The notes below the pieces were generated by a model. The model saw only the letters and a list, made by a program, of their open reading frames with translations, did not search any database and had not been told where the DNA came from. From the NCBI GenBank assembly GCA_028866275.1, contig JAGWIK010000013.1, forward strand, positions 1 through 63,157: DNA of 63,157 bases, read 5' to 3'. Positions 59,548 through 63,157 of the stretch are shown one piece after another (the stretch's first letter is position 1; each line of letters begins with the position of its first letter). The stretch is from Alphaproteobacteria bacterium (GTDB lineage Bacteria; Pseudomonadota; Alphaproteobacteria; UBA9219). Both the position numbers and the translations under genes were made by a program.

Positions 59548-59709
59548 CAAGGAAAAAAAGGGAATCCGCGTAACTCTTTGGAAATCCTAGATACTGGACA
59601 GGAATCTTTGCCACAAAAATTTTGCGGTTTTTCGGAGTGCAATCAATCCGAATTTGTTTTAAGTTACAAACGGTTGGAGGCAGTTGATGGATAAAAAAAC
59701 CGGCCAATT

Positions 59710-59763
59710 AGCAGGGGAATCATAATCCCTTGGTCGGGGGTTCAAATCCCTCCGCTGCTACCA
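59710..59763 (+). tRNA. 3' half of the split tRNA, with right attachment core
   Basis: Starts with the 16-bp core (59710-59725, anticodon arm), then TCCCT, variable loop, T arm GGGGG/CCCTC, acceptor strand CGCTGCT, and ACCA ending at 59763. It completes the half at 231-267 in both stems. It has no promoter in this position, so no functional tRNA can be made from either half alone. Confidence 0.85.
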
Positions 59764-59960
59764 ATCACAAAATTTATACGTATATTTCATATAATTATAT
59801 GATTAAGAAACGAGGGCGGATGCTGCCGTTACGCTTCGCACGAGGCGAGTTCTTCATTAAGTGAACAAGTTATCCCTGAAAAGAAGATTTAATTTATTGG
59901 TTTCATGAACCTCTACTAGAATAAGGGGCGCATTTTTTATTAAATACAACATGGATATTT

Positions 59961-61655
59961 ATGCTCGAGCATATAGCCGATTTACCTGAGAAGTTACGCG
60001 TCGGCCAAACAAAGGCTATCTTGGCGCTTGCTGATTTTTTTCATGATCATGACCGTGGTATCCTCTGGATGTGTTGCGGTTCTGGCAAGACAGTGGCATG
60101 CGCTGTTGATATTGAGTTGCGTGGCGAACCATTAACAGTTGTTTTTACCCCCTACATTCATCTGGTTAAACAATGGCAGCGTGACTATCAAAAATGGTTA
60201 CCCACTACCCAAGCCAAATTTATGTGTGTCTGCTCTGAAAAAGATCCGGCATATGAACTTGATCCTATAGAAAAAGCAGATCTTTTAAAAAGTGCCGAAA
60301 ACGCATCAGCAGAAGAATTTTCTCAACTGGTGGATGAAGCAAAAAAATCCCATGGACAGCTACAAGTAAGTACAGACGCCGAAGAGATTGCGTCATTCTT
60401 AAAACAAAAAGGACGCAAGGTTGTTTTCTGCACTTATGCATCTTCGCCAGTTTATGGCGAGGCGCAGCGGTTAGCTGGCATACATGCGAATTATGGGGTT
60501 TTTGACGAGGCTCAGTGGACGGCAACTGGCGAGAATGACACTCAGGCTACATATCCCCTGCATGATGTAAATGTACAAATCGATAAACGTTTATTCACGA
60601 CGGCAACTGTCAGGCATTATACCCGCAAAGGGATGATTTATTCGATGGACAATGAGTCGGTCTACGGCCGACACGTTTTGATTGATGGAAATGGTAACCC
60701 CGATCCTTGGACAACGCGTCAAGCTATTGAGCATAAAGAGGTTTCGCCTTACCGTATTGTCATCTCTTTTATTACAGACCCAACCTTTGATCCTAGAATT
60801 GTTCAGTTGCCTAGATTCCAAGATTTAAAATCAAATCGAGGGGAGGAGGAATGGGCTGAAGTTCTGCGCAGGATAGGCCAAGCCACCGCTATGGAAAGGC
60901 TGAAAGAAAAATATGGCGTTAAAAAGCCACTTGGTTTCTTTGACACTGTTTCAACGGCGCGCCTTTATACGGATATTTTAAATGTCTGCAAAAAATATCC
61001 TGAGCATTTTCCAGAACTCTCTAGAAGTGAGCCCGCAGTGTCAATCAGTACTTATGAGTCGCGGGCTGAACGAAAGAGGAGGGTTGCGCACCTCCATAAT
61101 TCGCCTGAAACTGAAGTCAATAATTCAAGGCTTTTTTTGTTTGGTACAGACGAAAGTACAATTGACTCAGTTTTCTTCGGCGACCCTATGACGAGCAATA
61201 TAAACGTCATACAGGCCAGTGGTCGCGCTCTGCGTTATGTTCCGGGCAAAATAGCGACTATCATGTTGCCAGCCATGCTTCCTTATTATGGTAATGACTT
61301 GCAAGGCTATGCCAAAACCATAACAAGCAAACATGTACATGATGCCTACCGCTATATAATTGATATTCTTGACGGGCTGGCCGACATGGATCCGCTTCTG
61401 CGCGATCAGGTTCTGTCTGGTTCTGGAACAAAAAATGATGGATCGAAAATTATTGAATTTGATTTTCCTGAGGAAATTCTACCCGAAATTCGTAAGGCCA
61501 TAACCACGGAAGTATGGCGAGAAGTCGATCCAGAAAGCGATTTTGTTGAGGCTTTGCTTCAGAGCGCCGCTGCATTGGAGCGGTATCGCTTTCAGAAATT
61601 TCCCCCTCAAGACAATAATGAAAAAGAAAGAAGGATGTCTACCAGAGTCATATAA
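59961..61655 (+). CDS. SF2 DEAD/DEAH-like helicase
   Basis: A 564-residue protein outside the element. Walker A is WMCCGSGKTVA (Lys43), motif Ia VVFTPYIHLVKQW, motif II VFDEAQWT, motif III TTATVRHY, and motif VI INVIQASGRALRY. The layout matches helicases with the Helicase_C/HA2-less 'ResIII' core. It has a C-terminal acidic helix (DFVEALLQSAAALERYRFQKFP), repeated in the next frame. Function could be restriction, defence or mobile-element related; not decided. The gap 59764-59960 holds only AT-rich sequence. Confidence 0.75.
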   Translation: MLEHIADLPEKLRVGQTKAILALADFFHDHDRGILWMCCGSGKTVACAVDIELRGEPLTVVFTPYIHLVKQWQRDYQKWLPTTQAKFMCVCSEKDPAYELDPIEKADLLKSAENASAEEFSQLVDEAKKSHGQLQVSTDAEEIASFLKQKGRKVVFCTYASSPVYGEAQRLAGIHANYGVFDEAQWTATGENDTQATYPLHDVNVQIDKRLFTTATVRHYTRKGMIYSMDNESVYGRHVLIDGNGNPDPWTTRQAIEHKEVSPYRIVISFITDPTFDPRIVQLPRFQDLKSNRGEEEWAEVLRRIGQATAMERLKEKYGVKKPLGFFDTVSTARLYTDILNVCKKYPEHFPELSRSEPAVSISTYESRAERKRRVAHLHNSPETEVNNSRLFLFGTDESTIDSVFFGDPMTSNINVIQASGRALRYVPGKIATIMLPAMLPYYGNDLQGYAKTITSKHVHDAYRYIIDILDGLADMDPLLRDQVLSGSGTKNDGSKIIEFDFPEEILPEIRKAITTEVWREVDPESDFVEALLQSAAALERYRFQKFPPQDNNEKERRMSTRVI

Positions 61656-61714
61656 TTGATGACGCGCGTATTCAGAAAATATTCGAAATATATAATTGGA
61701 ACAAAGATTTTATT

Positions 61715-61984
61715 TTGCAGGATGATTTTGAAGCGGCATTAAAACGTGACGCCGCAGCATTGGAAATGTATCGTTTGCAAAAAATCCCGGTTGGCCGCAA
61801 CTCGGCAGAAGAAAAGGCAGCAATGGAATTGCGTGCTCAAATTAGGATTATACCACAACAAGTGCCAAACTTTGCTGCCGAAGGCGTGAGGATGGAGGTT
61901 GTTCGCCGCTCCATCAGAAATTATTATGAAGCAGGAGAGAAAGACGGGAGGCATGGTGGGTTGCCTGTATTCATGTCAGAGTAA
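61715..61984 (+). CDS. Fragment or extension of the helicase C-terminus
   Basis: An 89-residue frame whose start (DDFEAALKRDAAALEMYRLQKIP) repeats the helicase end (DFVEALLQSAAALERYRFQKFP). The frame is open upstream to about 61640, without a good start, so it may be reached by a frameshift from the helicase gene, or be its broken C-terminus. The rest (PNFAAEGVRMEVVRRSIRNYYEAG) is helical. Confidence 0.45.
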   Translation: MQDDFEAALKRDAAALEMYRLQKIPVGRNSAEEKAAMELRAQIRIIPQQVPNFAAEGVRMEVVRRSIRNYYEAGEKDGRHGGLPVFMSE

Positions 61985-62244
61985 TTACTCGCCTCAAGGA
62001 TGAATATGTCGTCTGGTTGTTCGGGCACAAGAGGCTGAGTTGCCTCGATCACAGTACTTGGTTGTGACAAGGACAAACGAACCTGTTCATCCTTCTTTTG
62101 GGGGTCATTAAAAACCTTGCCGCCACCTGCTCTGCGCTTGGATAACAACTTCTCCATCTCATAAGGTGCTCGGAAATCAAACCACCATTGCTGAACTCGT
62201 GATACTATGTTTTGCACAATCGAATTTTGAAACAGCCAATTCAT
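61924..62244 (-). CDS. Small hypothetical protein
   Basis: A 106-residue frame starting MNWLFQNSIVQNIVSRVQQWW with GGAGG six bases upstream. The head is amphipathic; the rest is charged and Pro-rich, ending with an acidic segment. It overlaps the convergent frame by about 60 bp. No family recognised; the ribosome site is the main support. Confidence 0.45.
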   Translation of the reverse strand: MNWLFQNSIVQNIVSRVQQWWFDFRAPYEMEKLLSKRRAGGGKVFNDPQKKDEQVRLSLSQPSTVIEATQPLVPEQPDDIFILEASNYSDMNTGNPPCLPSFSPAS

Positions 62245-62505
62245 TATCCCTCCAAACCCTGCTCCGGATAAATATTTAGTATTGAGGTCAGCAATACTCC
62301 AAAGATGATAGAGATACAGTGTACCCCCATCAACCTGAGGCAAAACAAGAGTGCATATTGATAGCCGCCCCCACAAGGAACAGGAACTCAGTTAACTTCA
62401 TAATAATCTGATTCAATTAAATAAATTTCAGAATGGTAGTGACGTTCTCCCCGAAAATGTCGCCAAAATGAGTTAGAGTCTGTAACCCTGAGAAGGAGCA
62501 GACTG

Positions 62506-62769
62506 ATGAAGAAGCGATTTAGCGAAGAACAGATCATTCGAGTGTTGAAGGAAGCGGAGGCTGGAGCCAAAACGGCTGAGCTATGCCGCAAGCACGGGAT
62601 CAGCGACGCGACGTTCTACAACTGGAAAGCCAAGTTCGGCGGCATGGACGTGTCGGACGCGAAGCGTCTGAAGGCGTTGGAATTCGAGAACGCGAAGCTG
62701 AAGAAGCTGTTGGCCGAAGAGATGCTGAACAAGCAAGCCCTGCAGGACTTACTCTCAAAAAACTGGTAA
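62506..62769 (+). CDS. IS3-family transposase OrfA
   Basis: An 87-residue HTH protein (KRFSEEQIIRVLKEAEAG, ELCRKHGISDATFYNWK) with leucine-zipper end (LKALEFENAKLKKLLAEE). It is about 75% identical to the OrfA at 22089. It ends LLSKNW past the frameshift site. Confidence 0.9.
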   Translation: MKKRFSEEQIIRVLKEAEAGAKTAELCRKHGISDATFYNWKAKFGGMDVSDAKRLKALEFENAKLKKLLAEEMLNKQALQDLLSKNW

Positions 62770-63157
62770 CGCCCGCACGGCGCCGGGAAGCTGTGGCCAA
62801 ACTGAAGGAATGGCACGGCTTCTCGGAGCGGCGGGCATGCCGAGAGATTGGGACTTCGCGGCGGCGTTTGCATTATTGCTCGCGCAAGAACGACGATGCC
62901 CTGCGCGCGGCCATGAAGCGCATTGCCGCAGAACGGCGGCGGTTTGGCTATAAACGGCTGGCGGTTATGCTTCGGCGCGAAGGCTTTGTTAGCAATCTGA
63001 AGAAAATCTATCGCATTTATCGAGAGGAAGGACTGATGGTCAAACGCAGAAAATGCCGTAAACGCGCCATTGGTACGCGGTTGCCGTTACCGAAGCCGGA
63101 CAGCATCAATCAGGTCTGGAGCTTGGACTTTCTGAGCGATGCGTTATCAGATGGGCG
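62757..63157 (+). CDS. IS3-family transposase OrfB (partial)
   Basis: Read in the -1 frame from AAAAAAC (62757-62763): KLVTPARRREAVAKLKEW, then RRRFGYKRLAVMLRREGF and RAIGTRLPLPKPDSINQVW, ending at the first catalytic Asp region (SLDFLSDALSDG). The window ends inside the DDE domain. Confidence 0.85.

Larger units (their letters stand above)
62440..63157 (+). mobile_element. IS3-family insertion sequence, cut by the window end
   Basis: Left end TGACGTTCTCCCCGAAAATG aligns with the left end of the IS at 22017. It has an orfA/orfB pair with the same AAAAAAC slippery site. The right end is beyond the window. It is related to, but clearly diverged from, the copy in the cargo island. Confidence 0.8.

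Overview
The window looks like an alphaproteobacterial chromosome of mid GC carrying an integrated temperate siphophage with a large metal-resistance cargo. The group is inferred from the SigF/NrsF pair, the ELM1-type (DUF1022) gene, ChrB, the DUF3489 and DUF6900 genes, and the gene-transfer-agent-like tail proteins (DUF2460, DUF2163/BR0599, NlpC/P60). The species cannot be named from sequence alone.

The element is bounded by a 16-bp core, agcaggggaatcataa, at 252-267 and 59710-59725. The core is the anticodon arm of a tRNA with anticodon CAT. Integration leaves the 5' half of that tRNA at the left edge (231-267) and the complementary 3' half at the right edge (59710-59763). The left end of the element carries its own complete CAT tRNA (355-429), about 140 bp downstream of the host tRNA promoter, so the element appears to break a tRNA gene and supply a replacement. 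The excised circle would be about 59.5 kb.

Layout: (1) 464-6707, small accessory genes in both directions, including an HTH regulator/formyltransferase operon facing a paralogous HTH regulator operon. (2) About 6.77-23.8 kb, a metal island: YceI, ChrB, a TolC/mini-adaptor/RND efflux set, DgkA and PAP2, an ECF sigma factor SigF with its anti-sigma NrsF, a bufferin operon (bufABC), DoxX, MerT/MerP-like proteins, several Cys-rich small proteins, a cation transporter, two DUF1232 proteins and an IS3-family insertion. Four sites match GTAACC-N16-CGAA exactly, the consensus I recall for Caulobacter SigF; they lie before doxX, the Cys-rich pair, bufA and the mer genes. (3) 23.9-50.6 kb, all on the minus strand: receptor-binding and tail tip genes, DUF2460, tape measure, tail chaperones, lysis genes (holin, lambda R-like endolysin), tail tube, head completion, HK97-type capsid, protease, portal, terminase, a ParB-methylase and HNH. 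(4) 51.1-56.1 kb, replication (helicase, CHC2/Toprim primase), a methylase and a likely regulator. (5) 56.28-59.44 kb, rightward repressor, small genes, excisionase-like gene and tyrosine integrase. (6) 59.76 kb to the end, flanking host or second-element DNA with an SF2 helicase and a truncated IS3-family copy.

The strongest observations are the split tRNA with a built-in replacement, a two-gene cassette (LamG-like adhesin plus a 17-residue-repeat protein) present three times in the tail region, the intact SigF regulon carried inside a prophage, a splicing-type Hint domain in the tail tip protein with Gly at +1, and a cytosine methyltransferase locus in which two frames carry family signatures. 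All functional calls come from reading the sequence and from memory of families; no searches were run.
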